Assembly: GCA_937893735.1 (NCBI GenBank)
Contig: CALBGD010000294.1
Span: forward strand, 1 to 14,605
Origin: an uncultured Clostridia bacterium
GTDB lineage: Bacteria; Bacillota; Clostridia; Oscillospirales; Ruminococcaceae
Length of the DNA stretch: 14,605 bases
Direction: 5' to 3'
Part shown: positions 7,089 to 14,605 of the stretch, in pieces
Layout: every line of letters starts with the position of its first letter
How positions within the stretch are numbered: position 1 is the stretch's first letter
Program-made: the position numbers and the translations under genes
The notes under the pieces: model-generated
The model's database searches: none
What the model saw: the letters and a program-made list of their open reading frames with translations, nothing else
Told to the model about the DNA's origin: nothing

Positions 7089-7090
7089 CA
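7082..7090. promoter_or_regulatory. DnaA-box-like 9-mer over the noc -35
   Basis: The plus strand reads ATATCCACA, one mismatch from the DnaA box TTATCCACA, and it overlaps the proposed -35 of noc. It is a single site with no cluster around it, so it could be chance. Confidence 0.3.
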
Positions 7091-7091
7091 A

Positions 7092-7131
7092 TAAAAAATC
7101 GCATTTCCGCTTATTTTCAGCGGAAATGCGA
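7092..7131 (-). terminator. Strong intrinsic terminator after rsmG
   Basis: A perfect 13-bp stem (arms 7119-7131 and 7099-7111, TCGCATTTCCGCT and its complement) encloses a 7-base loop. Reading on the minus strand, a run of six T follows (7093-7098). It starts 14 bases after the rsmG stop codon and closes the mnmG-rsmG unit. Confidence 0.93.
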
Positions 7132-7145
7132 CAAGAATTCAAGTT

Positions 7146-7853
7146 TTACAGCGGCTTTTTCGCTATATTAGCGGAGCTCCTAGGGTATTTTGTCGGAGTC
7201 TGCGATATTTTTTTTACCACGACAAGCCGCCTTTTGTCACCATTAGGAATATTATAATCTTTAATAAGCTCAATTTTTCCGCCGAGCTTCGCAACAGCCC
7301 CCGCCGCGGATTCAATATCCTCATTTACGGATTTAAGCGCAATGAAACTTCCGCCTACCCTGACAAAAGGAACGCAGTATTCCGAAAGCACCGGCATAGC
7401 CGCTACGGCGCGTGCAGTCGCAAAATCAAAGCACTCGCGCTTCTTTCTGCCCAGTTCCTCGCTGCGCGCGTGGATTATCTCAGCCCTTACGCCGATTTCC
7501 TTGCAGGCAAGTTCAAGATAAATGCAGCGCTTGTTCAGGCTGTCGCAGAGGACTCCTTTCAGGTCAGGTCTGACTACCAGAAGCGGCAGAGCCGGGAAAC
7601 CTGCGCCGGTACCCACGTCAATAAACGAGCTTCCCTGCGGAATATCCACCATGAAGAACGGAAGAACGCTGTCAACGAAATGCTTCACGACAACCTCTTC
7701 AAACTCAGTGATGGAGGTCAGGTTTACATTCTTGTTGTACTCCACCATGAAATCACAGAGCCTTACCAGCTTTTCAGCCATTTCAGCGGTGATAGTAATT
7801 CCGGACTCCGCAAATTTATCTATCACGAACTGTATTCTTTCAGCGTCATTCAT
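7146..7853 (-). CDS. rsmG: 16S rRNA (guanine(527)-N7)-methyltransferase RsmG (GidB)
   Basis: Methylates N7 of G527 in the 530 loop of 16S rRNA using S-adenosylmethionine; loss of the enzyme gives low-level streptomycin resistance in several bacteria. It has 235 residues, close to the usual ~239. The SAM-binding motif is DVGTGAGFP (residues 79-87). Other family landmarks are NLTSI (44-48), KHFVDS (57-62), TARAV, and the C-terminal TPTKYPRS tail. The frame is open to 7880, but ATG 7853 is preferred: it gives the family-like start MNDAERIQF and has GGAGG 8 bases upstream. This start overlaps the end of mnmG by 8 bases (ATGAATGA), which implies translational coupling. The terminator directly follows. 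Confidence 0.96.
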   Translation of the reverse strand: MNDAERIQFVIDKFAESGITITAEMAEKLVRLCDFMVEYNKNVNLTSITEFEEVVVKHFVDSVLPFFMVDIPQGSSFIDVGTGAGFPALPLLVVRPDLKGVLCDSLNKRCIYLELACKEIGVRAEIIHARSEELGRKKRECFDFATARAVAAMPVLSEYCVPFVRVGGSFIALKSVNEDIESAAGAVAKLGGKIELIKDYNIPNGDKRRLVVVKKISQTPTKYPRSSANIAKKPL

Positions 7854-9738
7854 TTGCCGTGCCTCCATTCTTTCCTGCAAGCCATATAAGCAGTACCGAC
7901 ACGTCCGCCGGATTAACGCCGGAGATTCTTCCTGCCTGACCTACGTTCAGAGGTCTGAACTTGTTCAGCTTTTCCTGAGCCTCCAGCCGGAGCCCCTTTA
8001 TCGTCTTGTAGTCTATATCAGCCGGTAGCATTTTTTCCTCCAGACGGCGCATTTTTTCAATCTGCTCCTGCTGAATTTTAATGTAGCCAGAGTATTTTAG
8101 CTCAATCTCCAGCTTATTCACAAGAGAATACTTGAGCGCTGGTCTACCCGGGTCAAAAGGCGCAAGGTCAGTATATTCCATCTGCGGGCGCTTCAGCAGC
8201 TCTATCATGCGGACTCCTGCTGTGATCTCGGACGTTCCCTTTTCGCGCAGCAGCTTGTTCACCTCGTCCGACGGGTGTATCAGAACTGATTTTATGCGTT
8301 CAAGCTCAGCCTCGCAAATTGCTTTTTCATCAAGGAACTTCTGAAATCTCTCGTCGGAGACCAACCCGACTTTATGCCCGATGGGAAGCAGTCGGTCCGC
8401 TGCGTTGTCCTGCCGGAGTATCAGGCGGTATTCGCTGCGGGAGGTCATCATTCTGTATGGCTCGGAGCAGCCCTTTGTTACAAGGTCGTCAACCAAAGTA
8501 CCGATGTAGCTGGAAGCGCGGTCAAGGATCATAGGCTCACGCCCCTGAATTTTGAGTGCTGCGTTTATTCCGGCAACGATTCCCTGCGCTGCGGCTTCCT
8601 CATATCCACTGGTGCAGTTAAACTGTCCGGCGCCGTAAAGTCCTGATATTTTCTTGAACTCCAGCGTCGGCAGGAGCTCCAGCGGGTCGCAGCAGTCGTA
8701 TTCTATCGCGTAAGCAGGGCGCATTATTTCAACGTGCTCCAGTCCCTTTATCGTGCGCAGGAATTTTAGCTGAACATCTTCCGGCAGCGAGGACGATATT
8801 CCCTGGAGATAGTATTCGTCCGTATCAAGTCCCATCGGCTCAACAAAAAGCTGGTGGCGCTCCTTGTCGCGGAATCTGACTATCTTGTCCTCGATACTCG
8901 GGCAGTAGCGCGGACCTATTCCCTCTATCCTGCCGGAATACAGCGGCGACCTGTCCAGATTATCCAGTATCACTTTGTGTGTTTCCGCGTTCGTATAGGT
9001 CACATAGCAGTCAACGACATTGTGGAGTTCCTCCTCGTTGTCGAAAGCAAACGGCATTATCTGTTCATCGCCTGTCTGCTTTTCCATCACCGAGAAATCA
9101 ATTGAGCGCCTGTGCACCCTCGCCGGAGTGCCGGTCTTGAATCTGCGCATAGATACGCCAAGCTCTTTAAGGCATTGTGTAAGCCCGCTTGACGGCAGCA
9201 AATTATCCGGACCGCTGCTGTAACTCAGCTCGCCAATGTGTATTTTTCCGTTGAGGTAGGTTCCCGTCGTGATTATCGCAGCCTTTACCGGGTGGATTGC
9301 TCCCAGCTTCGTGCGCACTGCCGTTACCCTGCCGTTTTCTACGTCTACGGAGGTCACCTCTGCCTGCTTGATAAACAGATTCGGCGTGTTCTCCAGAGTC
9401 TGCTTCATGTATGTGTGGTACTTTACGCGATCGCTCTGCACTCTCAGGCTGTGGACTGCCGGTCCCTTTCCGCGGTTCAGTATCCGCGACTGAATAAACG
9501 TTGCGTCGGCCGCCCTGCCCATTTCCCCGCCAAGGGAATCAATCTCGCATACTATCTGCCCCTTTGCAGAGCCGCCTATACAGGGATTGCAGGGCATATT
9601 CGCGATGCAGTCCAGCGACAGCGTGAATATCGCGGTCTTTAGTCCCAGCCTTGCAGCGGCAAGCGCAGCCTCGCACCCGGCGTGACCGGCGCCGATTACG
9701 GCTACATCATATTCTTCCAGCGTGTATCCGCCTTCCAA
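7846..9738 (-). CDS. mnmG: tRNA uridine-5-carboxymethylaminomethyl(34) synthesis enzyme MnmG (GidA)
   Basis: FAD enzyme that works with the GTPase MnmE to install (carboxymethyl)aminomethyl groups on wobble uridine U34 of certain tRNAs. It has 630 residues, the normal full length. The Rossmann FAD motif is GAGHAG (residues 16-21). The conserved cysteine stretch is [14 protein letters not shown] (48-61, E. coli C47 equivalent at C50), and the second conserved cysteine is in RYCPSIEDK. The C-terminal helical domain for MnmE and tRNA contact ends [11 protein letters not shown]. The start is TTG at 9738: an in-frame TGA lies immediately upstream, and AAAGGAAG is 7 bases upstream. Its partner mnmE, often the upstream neighbour, is not in the window. 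No clear promoter is seen, so it may depend on read-through past the gyrA terminator. A parS-like site lies in its upstream gap. Confidence 0.97.
   Translation of the reverse strand: MEGGYTLEEYDVAVIGAGHAGCEAALAAARLGLKTAIFTLSLDCIANMPCNPCIGGSAKGQIVCEIDSLGGEMGRAADATFIQSRILNRGKGPAVHSLRVQSDRVKYHTYMKQTLENTPNLFIKQAEVTSVDVENGRVTAVRTKLGAIHPVKAAIITTGTYLNGKIHIGELSYSSGPDNLLPSSGLTQCLKELGVSMRRFKTGTPARVHRRSIDFSVMEKQTGDEQIMPFAFDNEEELHNVVDCYVTYTNAETHKVILDNLDRSPLYSGRIEGIGPRYCPSIEDKIVRFRDKERHQLFVEPMGLDTDEYYLQGISSSLPEDVQLKFLRTIKGLEHVEIMRPAYAIEYDCCDPLELLPTLEFKKISGLYGAGQFNCTSGYEEAAAQGIVAGINAALKIQGREPMILDRASSYIGTLVDDLVTKGCSEPYRMMTSRSEYRLILRQDNAADRLLPIGHKVGLVSDERFQKFLDEKAICEAELERIKSVLIHPSDEVNKLLREKGTSEITAGVRMIELLKRPQMEYTDLAPFDPGRPALKYSLVNKLEIELKYSGYIKIQQEQIEKMRRLEEKMLPADIDYKTIKGLRLEAQEKLNKFRPLNVGQAGRISGVNPADVSVLLIWLAGKNGGTANE
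7862..7866 (-). promoter_or_regulatory. Ribosome binding site deciding the rsmG start
   Basis: GGAGG on the minus strand, 8 bases before ATG 7853, inside the last codons of mnmG. It favours this ATG over upstream in-frame starts at 7868 and 7880. Confidence 0.8.
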
Positions 9739-9770
9739 TCAACATCTTCCTTTCGTCTTGTTCGACAAAA

Positions 9771-9786
9771 TGTTCCACGTGGAACG
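9771..9786. other. parS-like site 4, with an adjoining third half-site
   Basis: TGTTCCACGTGGAACG matches parS at 15 of 16 bases; its inner 14 bases are a perfect palindrome. A third half-site GTTCCAC follows at 9786-9792, making a second perfect 14-base palindrome at 9779-9792. It lies between the gyrA terminator and the mnmG ribosome binding site. Confidence 0.85.
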
Positions 9787-9792
9787 TTCCAC

Positions 9793-9825
9793 AAAATTCG
9801 CCCGAATTATTACGATCCGGGCGAA
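9793..9825 (-). terminator. Intrinsic terminator after gyrA
   Basis: Arms TTCGCCCG (minus strand, 9818-9825) and CGGGCGAA (9797-9804) form an 8-bp GC-rich stem, extendable by a G-T and an A-T pair. Only four T follow (9793-9796), so strength is likely moderate. It begins 16 bases after the gyrA stop codon. Confidence 0.7.
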
Positions 9826-9841
9826 CCTATTCAGTTATAAT

Positions 9842-12478
9842 TTATTCTTCGGTGCTGTCCTCGGAATTCTCAGGAGCTTCCGCACCCTCGTCATCGTCCG
9901 GAGTTACATCGTCCGGTTCAACGACCTCAGCGGCGTCCTCGTTCAGGGAAGCCTGAATTTCTTCATCAGATACCTTTTCGATTTCCTCGGTGCTCTCAGA
10001 ATCGTCATGCGGTGTTCTGGTGAATGTAGCCACCCTGCTTTCCTCTGCAAGACGCATTACGCGCACGCCGGTAGCAGATCTGCCCATTACTCTCATATCG
10101 TTCGCTCGGAATCTGATGATGATTCCATCTGTGCTTATGAGGATAACGTCATCGTCCGGACCAAGTGTGCGGATTCCGCATACATAGCCCTTTTCATCGC
10201 TTACCTTATAGTTCTTCAGACCAAATCCGCCGCGCTTCTGCTGACGGTAGCTTGAAACTGCACAGCGCCGTCCCATGCCCATGTCTGTAACTGTGAGAAT
10301 AGTCGCGCTCTCGTCAAACACCTTGGTCGCGCCAACAACGTAGTCATTATCGCGGAGTTTTATTGCCTTAACGCCCCTTGCCTGTCTGCTGAGCGGACGG
10401 CAGTCATTCTCATCAAAGCAGATAGCCGCGCCGTTTCTGGTGGCAGTAAGAATACGGCAGTCGCCCTCCGTAAGGAATGCGGACGCGATCTCATCGCCCT
10501 CTACAAGCGTTATCGCACGGAGTCCCTTCTTGCGGACATTCTTGTATTCAGACAGTTTTGTGCGCTTTACAGTGCCGTTCTTTGTCACACAGATAAAGTA
10601 CTTGTTCTCCGCGAAATCATGCGTAGTCATCATCGCTGCGACCCTCTCGCCCTCGTTGAGCTGAAGGAGATTTACGATGTTCATGCCGCGTGACTGCTTG
10701 CTTCCCTCGGGAATTTCGTAGCATTTCAGGCGGTACATATTGCCCTGATTCGTGATGAACAGGATATTTTCATGGCTGGAGGAGATGAACATATTCTCAA
10801 CGAAATCCTCGTCCCTCTGCTTCATGCCGGAAACACCCTTGCCGCCGCGCTTCTGGATATTGTATATCTCAACCGGCTGGCGCTTGATGTATCCTATATT
10901 CGTGTAGGTAACAACGCAGTCCTCCTCGGGGATAAGATCCTCGATGTCCACCTCGCCGCTTACCGGCTCTATCTTGGTGCGTCTTGCGTCGTTGTACTTC
11001 TTCTTGATAACGGAGAGCTCGTCGCCGATTACGCGCAGCAGCTTGTTGTGATCTGCGAGTATCTCCTGCATTTCCTTGATGGTGGCGCGCTTATCCTGAA
11101 GCTCGTCTATTACCTTGGATTTCTCCATGCCGGTCAGCGCACCGAGTCTCATCTGTACGATAGCGTCCGCCTGAGCCTCAGAAAGCGAGTATGTTCCCTT
11201 ATCAAAGAATCCGGTGGAAGAAACATCAATGTCCTTGAAACGCTCGACAAGTCTTTCCTTGCCCTCGGGAATGCTCTTACTGGAACGGAGTATCGCGATA
11301 ACCTCGTCAATGAAGTCGATGGCGATAAGGAAGCCCTCGAGGATATGCTCCCTTTCAAGAGCCTTGTCAAGGTCGTACTTTGTGCGGCGTGTGATTACGT
11401 CAACCTGGAAATCAAGGTAGTATTCAAGGCACTCCTTGAGGTTGAGTATCTTCGGCTGGCCGTTTACCAGCGCCAGCATGATAACTCCCACCGTATCCTG
11501 GAGCTGCGTGAAGGAGTACAGCTTGTTTAGCACCACGTTTGCGTTTGCGTCGCGCTTGAGCTCGATAACAACGCGCATTCCGTTTCTGTCGGATTCATCG
11601 CGCACCGTGCTGATTCCCTCAATGCGCTTGTCGCGGACAAGGTCGCCTATGCTCATAAGCAGACGAGCCTTGTTTACCATATAGGGGATCTCGTCGATGA
11701 TTATGCGGGTGTGGTCCTTTTCCTCAACGATATTTGCACGTCCGCGGAGGATTATCTTTCCGCGCCCGGTGTAGTAAGCCGAGCGAATCCCGCTGTAACC
11801 CATGATTATGCCGCCTGTCGGGAAATCCGGACCCTGTATCTGGGTCATGAGCTCCTCAATGGTGACGTCGGGATTGTCTATCATCAGCATGATAGCGTCA
11901 ATGACTTCGCCGAGGTTATGCGGCGGGATATTCGTTGCCATACCGACTGCGATACCGTTGCTGCCGTTTACCAGCAGGTTCGGGAATCTTGACGGAAGCA
12001 CGACAGGCTCCTGAAGCTTATCATCGTAGTTTGTGGTGAAATCAACGACTTTCTTTCCGATATCCTGAACCATTTCGTTGGATATCTTGGCGAGCCTCGC
12101 CTCCGTATAACGGTAAGCCGCAGCAGGGTCGCCGTCCACGGAACCGAAGTTTCCGTGACCGTCGATAAGCGGGTATCTCAGTGAGAAATCCTGCGCCAGA
12201 CGGACGAGCGCGTCATAAACGGAAGCGTCGCCGTGCGGGTGGTATTTACCGAGAACCTCGCCGACGGTGTAGGCGCACTTCCTGAAAGGCTTGTCAGAGG
12301 TATTGCCGGCGTCGTTCATAGTGTATATTATACGGCGGTGAACCGGCTTAAGACCGTCCCTTACGTCCGGGAGCGCTCTCGCGGTGATTACCGACATAGA
12401 ATACTGAATGAACGATGTTTTCATCGTCTGCTCTAAGTCAACATTTATTAGCTTTTCCAAGCTGAAATCAATATCCAT
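9842..12478 (-). CDS. gyrA: DNA gyrase subunit A
   Basis: Breakage-reunion subunit of gyrase (A2B2), which introduces negative supercoils; a fluoroquinolone target. It has 878 residues. Landmarks: N-terminal breakage-reunion domain with catalytic tyrosine Y124 in YRYTEARL (E. coli Y122), quinolone region [17 protein letters not shown] (77-93), and the GyrA box QKRGGKG (542-548) that marks gyrase rather than topoisomerase IV. A C-terminal DNA-wrapping beta-pinwheel follows. The last ~50 residues are a strongly acidic tail (many D/E, ending DSTEE). At the E. coli S83 position it has A85, while the acidic D87 equivalent is kept (D89). ATG 12478 has GGAGGT at 3-4 bases. It starts 12 bases after the YcxB-like gene, so it is co-transcribed with it and probably with gyrB. 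Confidence 0.98.
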   Translation of the reverse strand: MDIDFSLEKLINVDLEQTMKTSFIQYSMSVITARALPDVRDGLKPVHRRIIYTMNDAGNTSDKPFRKCAYTVGEVLGKYHPHGDASVYDALVRLAQDFSLRYPLIDGHGNFGSVDGDPAAAYRYTEARLAKISNEMVQDIGKKVVDFTTNYDDKLQEPVVLPSRFPNLLVNGSNGIAVGMATNIPPHNLGEVIDAIMLMIDNPDVTIEELMTQIQGPDFPTGGIIMGYSGIRSAYYTGRGKIILRGRANIVEEKDHTRIIIDEIPYMVNKARLLMSIGDLVRDKRIEGISTVRDESDRNGMRVVIELKRDANANVVLNKLYSFTQLQDTVGVIMLALVNGQPKILNLKECLEYYLDFQVDVITRRTKYDLDKALEREHILEGFLIAIDFIDEVIAILRSSKSIPEGKERLVERFKDIDVSSTGFFDKGTYSLSEAQADAIVQMRLGALTGMEKSKVIDELQDKRATIKEMQEILADHNKLLRVIGDELSVIKKKYNDARRTKIEPVSGEVDIEDLIPEEDCVVTYTNIGYIKRQPVEIYNIQKRGGKGVSGMKQRDEDFVENMFISSSHENILFITNQGNMYRLKCYEIPEGSKQSRGMNIVNLLQLNEGERVAAMMTTHDFAENKYFICVTKNGTVKRTKLSEYKNVRKKGLRAITLVEGDEIASAFLTEGDCRILTATRNGAAICFDENDCRPLSRQARGVKAIKLRDNDYVVGATKVFDESATILTVTDMGMGRRCAVSSYRQQKRGGFGLKNYKVSDEKGYVCGIRTLGPDDDVILISTDGIIIRFRANDMRVMGRSATGVRVMRLAEESRVATFTRTPHDDSESTEEIEKVSDEEIQASLNEDAAEVVEPDDVTPDDDEGAEAPENSEDSTEE

Positions 12479-12490
12479 TTTACCTCCAAA

Positions 12491-13132
12491 TCAATTTTCT
12501 GACTTTAGTCTGTTCGTCAGAAAATCCCTGACCTCGCTCTCCTGCTCCACGGAAAGACATCTCTTCGGGAAGCAGTATATCTGCTGCCTGTTGAACACCA
12601 GCAGCAGGGCTTCATCATTTTCTATGAATTCAAGCAGATCCTGCCCTATAACAAACGTGGTTTTCAGCGGAGAAATTATCTCGTCGTCCGCTTCCTCGTC
12701 GAGTTTAACGCGGACCTCTTTCTCCTTGGGTCTGATGATCGTTTCTATTTCTATCCTGTCGTCAAAGAAAGCTGCGGTGTATTCCTCCGGGTTCATGTCG
12801 CGTAGCGCGTCTATCGTCCTATGGCGCGCCCTCTGCTTGTCCGTGAGGCTATATACAAGCCCCAGACCGCAGAAAAGCAGTGCCGCATACGCAAACACAG
12901 ACGTAGGATTCATGATGATAGAGACCAGCACAGCCACAGTAAGCGCCGCGTAAGCCCCTATCATGAACATTCCGCGCTTACTCTTGAACCGCTGCTGGAA
13001 CGACTTCATAGCGCCGTCTATCTCCTCCAGCGTATTGTCATAGCTGAACTTAAACAGCGGCTCGCCAGCGGTCGTATTATCGTCCTTATTCTCGCCGATT
13101 TCCGGCAAAAGTCCGTTAGAAATACCTATCAC
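12491..13132 (-). CDS. YcxB-like membrane protein between gyrB and gyrA
   Basis: No known biochemical role. It has 213 residues. Residues 1-54 are polar and should be cytoplasmic. Two membrane helices follow (about 55-74 and 78-96) with a very short turn containing NPTS, forming a helical hairpin. The remaining ~115 residues form a soluble domain with FFDDRIEIE and, near the end, LLLVFNRQQIYCFPKRCLS. This pattern (two helices, then a beta-rich domain ending in a FxPKR-type segment) resembles YcxB-family proteins. The assignment is by general pattern, and moderate. GTG 13132 is the earliest possible start (in-frame TAA 9 bases upstream), but its AGAGGA is only 2-3 bases away, so the true start is uncertain. 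It lies 53 bases after gyrB and 12 before gyrA, hence in the gyrase operon. Confidence 0.75.
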   Translation of the reverse strand: MIGISNGLLPEIGENKDDNTTAGEPLFKFSYDNTLEEIDGAMKSFQQRFKSKRGMFMIGAYAALTVAVLVSIIMNPTSVFAYAALLFCGLGLVYSLTDKQRARHRTIDALRDMNPEEYTAAFFDDRIEIETIIRPKEKEVRVKLDEEADDEIISPLKTTFVIGQDLLEFIENDEALLLVFNRQQIYCFPKRCLSVEQESEVRDFLTNRLKSEN

Positions 13133-13185
13133 TTCCTCTTAAAATTATACGCGCAGTTGATTCATCGCAAGCATCAACATCGAGT

Positions 13186-14605
13186 TCAGAAATCAAGATT
13201 CTTTACCAGCGTTGCATTCTGCTCGATAAATTCTCTTCTTGGCTCAACCTTATCGCCCATGAGTATCGTCATTATCTCGTCAGCCTTTGCAGCGTCCTCA
13301 ACGGTAACGCGCACCATCGTGCGGGTCTCGGGGTTCATGGTGGTCTCCCAGAGCTGCTCGGGATCCATCTCACCAAGACCTTTGTAGCGCTGAACATCGA
13401 CCTTTGAGCCGGATTCGCCGGAAAGCTCCTTTATATAAACATCGCGTTCCTCGTCAGAGAATGCGTACTTGACGGTCTTGCCCTTTGCGACCTTGAACAG
13501 CGGCGGCTGTGCGATATACACATGGCCCTGCTCGATAAGCGGCCGCATGAAGCGGAAGAAGAACGTCAGCATAAGCGTGGAAATATGAGCGCCATCGACA
13601 TCGGCATCTGCCATGATGATAACGCGCCCGTATCTGAGCTTTGTGATGTCGAAGTCCTCTGCAATACCCGTGCCGAGCGCCTTAACAACTGGGGAAAGCT
13701 TATCGTTGTTGTAAACCTTGTCGGCTCTTGCCTTTTCAACGTTCAGCATTTTGCCCCAAAGCGCAAGGATAGCCTGAAATCTTCTGTCGCGTCCGCTCTT
13801 CGCAGAGCCGCCCGCAGAATCTCCCTCGACGATGTATATTTCGGTAACGGAGGGGTCTCTCTCGGAGCAGTCCGCCAGTTTTCCGGGCAGACCGTTGCTG
13901 TCCATAACGGACTTACGCTTTGCCTCCATGGCCTTTTTAGCCGCGTCGCGCGCCGCCTGGGAGTTCATCGCCTTGTTCATGATGATCATGGCGGTGTCAG
14001 GGTGCTCCTCAAAGTAATATGTGAGCTGCTCCACCGCTATCTTGTAGACTACCGGCTGAACCTCCGGGTTGCCCAGCTTGCTCTTGGTCTGACCCTCAAA
14101 CTCGCACTCCGGCAGCTTAACGGAAATAACCGCGTTGATAGCCTCCCTGATAGCCTCGCCGCTGTAACCGGTGAAAGGCTTCTCTTCCTCGCCTTTCTTC
14201 GCGGATTTCTTCTTCGGCTTGTTCTTCTCCTGAGTTTCCTTGTATGCCTTGGCGTAGTCGTTTACCACCTTGCTGAGCGCCTTCTTGAAGCCCAGCTCGT
14301 GGGTACCGCCCTCGCCGGTGTGGATATCGTTCGCAAAGGAACGGAATATCTCGGAGTTGAAGTCCGTGGTATACTGGAACGCTATCTCAACGTTTATTCC
14401 GTTCATATCGCCGGTGAGATAGATAACGTCCGGGTGGAGCACGTCAGCGCCGCGCTTCTTGTTGAGCCACTCAACGTAGCTCTTGATTCCGCCCTCGTAC
14501 ATCATTTCCTCGTAGACCGGATTTTCAGGGTCGCGTGTGTCCTCGAGGGTTATTTTCAGACCGCCGTTAAGGAATGCCTTTTCACGCAGTCTGTCCTGAA
14601 GCGTG
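13186..14605 (-). CDS. gyrB: DNA gyrase subunit B (5' end outside window)
   Basis: ATPase and TOPRIM subunit of gyrase. About 473 C-terminal codons are visible; the ATP-binding GHKL domain lies beyond 14605. The frame runs straight into the edge, reading TLQDRLREKAFLNGG, so there is no start here. Visible parts: the transducer domain, the TOPRIM motif YIVEGDSAGGSAKSGRDRRF, the metal-binding DADVDG, and the C-terminal QRYKGLGEMDPEQLWETTMNP tail through to FIEQNATLVKNLDF. The length and end are typical of Gram-positive GyrB, which lacks the large enterobacterial insert. Oddities: a lysine-rich insert (KNKPKKKSAKKGEEEK) just before the GYSGEAIREA segment, and a tryptophan in LALWGKML where most GyrB proteins have Arg or Lys (E. 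coli K447). The GyrA with a GyrA box in the same operon supports gyrase rather than ParE. Confidence 0.96.
   Translation of the reverse strand, partial: TLQDRLREKAFLNGGLKITLEDTRDPENPVYEEMMYEGGIKSYVEWLNKKRGADVLHPDVIYLTGDMNGINVEIAFQYTTDFNSEIFRSFANDIHTGEGGTHELGFKKALSKVVNDYAKAYKETQEKNKPKKKSAKKGEEEKPFTGYSGEAIREAINAVISVKLPECEFEGQTKSKLGNPEVQPVVYKIAVEQLTYYFEEHPDTAMIIMNKAMNSQAARDAAKKAMEAKRKSVMDSNGLPGKLADCSERDPSVTEIYIVEGDSAGGSAKSGRDRRFQAILALWGKMLNVEKARADKVYNNDKLSPVVKALGTGIAEDFDITKLRYGRVIIMADADVDGAHISTLMLTFFFRFMRPLIEQGHVYIAQPPLFKVAKGKTVKYAFSDEERDVYIKELSGESGSKVDVQRYKGLGEMDPEQLWETTMNPETRTMVRVTVEDAAKADEIMTILMGDKVEPRREFIEQNATLVKNLDF

Noticed and set aside
7012..7098. Gap between rsmG and noc as oriC
   Set aside because: Only one imperfect DnaA-like 9-mer, and no AT-rich unwinding region with a box cluster. 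dnaA and dnaN are not adjacent.
13144..13149. TATAAT just before the YcxB-like gene
   Set aside because: It would leave a leader of only about 5 bases, and no -35 fits at 16-18 bases. Co-transcription from gyrB explains expression better.

Overview
The window is an origin-proximal, almost entirely housekeeping region of a low-to-mid GC Firmicute, most likely a Clostridia/Ruminococcaceae-type (Oscillospiraceae) gut bacterium. The pointers are a Noc protein beside Soj/Spo0J-type ParA/ParB, palindromic parS sites, Shine-Dalgarno-led starts including TTG and GTG, a GyrA of 878 residues with a long acidic tail, and a SerRS variant that I associate with gut clostridia. The family assignment is inference. 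No rRNA, tRNA, IS element, phage gene or CRISPR array was seen.

Every supported gene is on the minus strand, so the reading order is from high to low coordinates: gyrB (5' part missing, beyond 14605), a YcxB-like two-helix membrane protein, gyrA, a terminator and a parS-like site, mnmG, rsmG (8-base overlap), a strong terminator, noc, a 195-base regulatory gap with three parS sites, parA, parB (11-base overlap), serS, then an ABC transporter ATPase and a very long FtsX-type permease that runs off the left edge. No gene-free stretch exceeds 300 bases; the longest is 5986-6180.

The genes fall into four working groups. Gyrase (gyrB/gyrA) sets DNA supercoiling. MnmG modifies tRNA wobble uridines and RsmG methylates 16S rRNA. 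Noc, ParA, ParB and the parS sites form the chromosome segregation and division-site protection system. SerRS and the ABC exporter pair follow downstream. The order mnmG-rsmG-noc-parA-parB matches the left side of the Bacillus subtilis origin, but here it follows gyrB-gyrA in the same direction, without mnmE between.

I did not find a wholly new system. The most interesting signals are in the non-coding DNA: four parS or parS-like sites, three of them in a regularly spaced array in the noc-parA gap. One of those lies inside a longer inverted repeat and one is followed by a T-tract like a terminator. The fourth, upstream of mnmG, carries an extra third half-site. Among the proteins, the notable points are Noc/ParB specificity residues that separate the two paralogues cleanly, unusual residues at quinolone-associated positions of both gyrase subunits, a membrane protein between gyrB and gyrA, and a permease whose predicted extracytoplasmic coiled coil is symmetric about a central turn.
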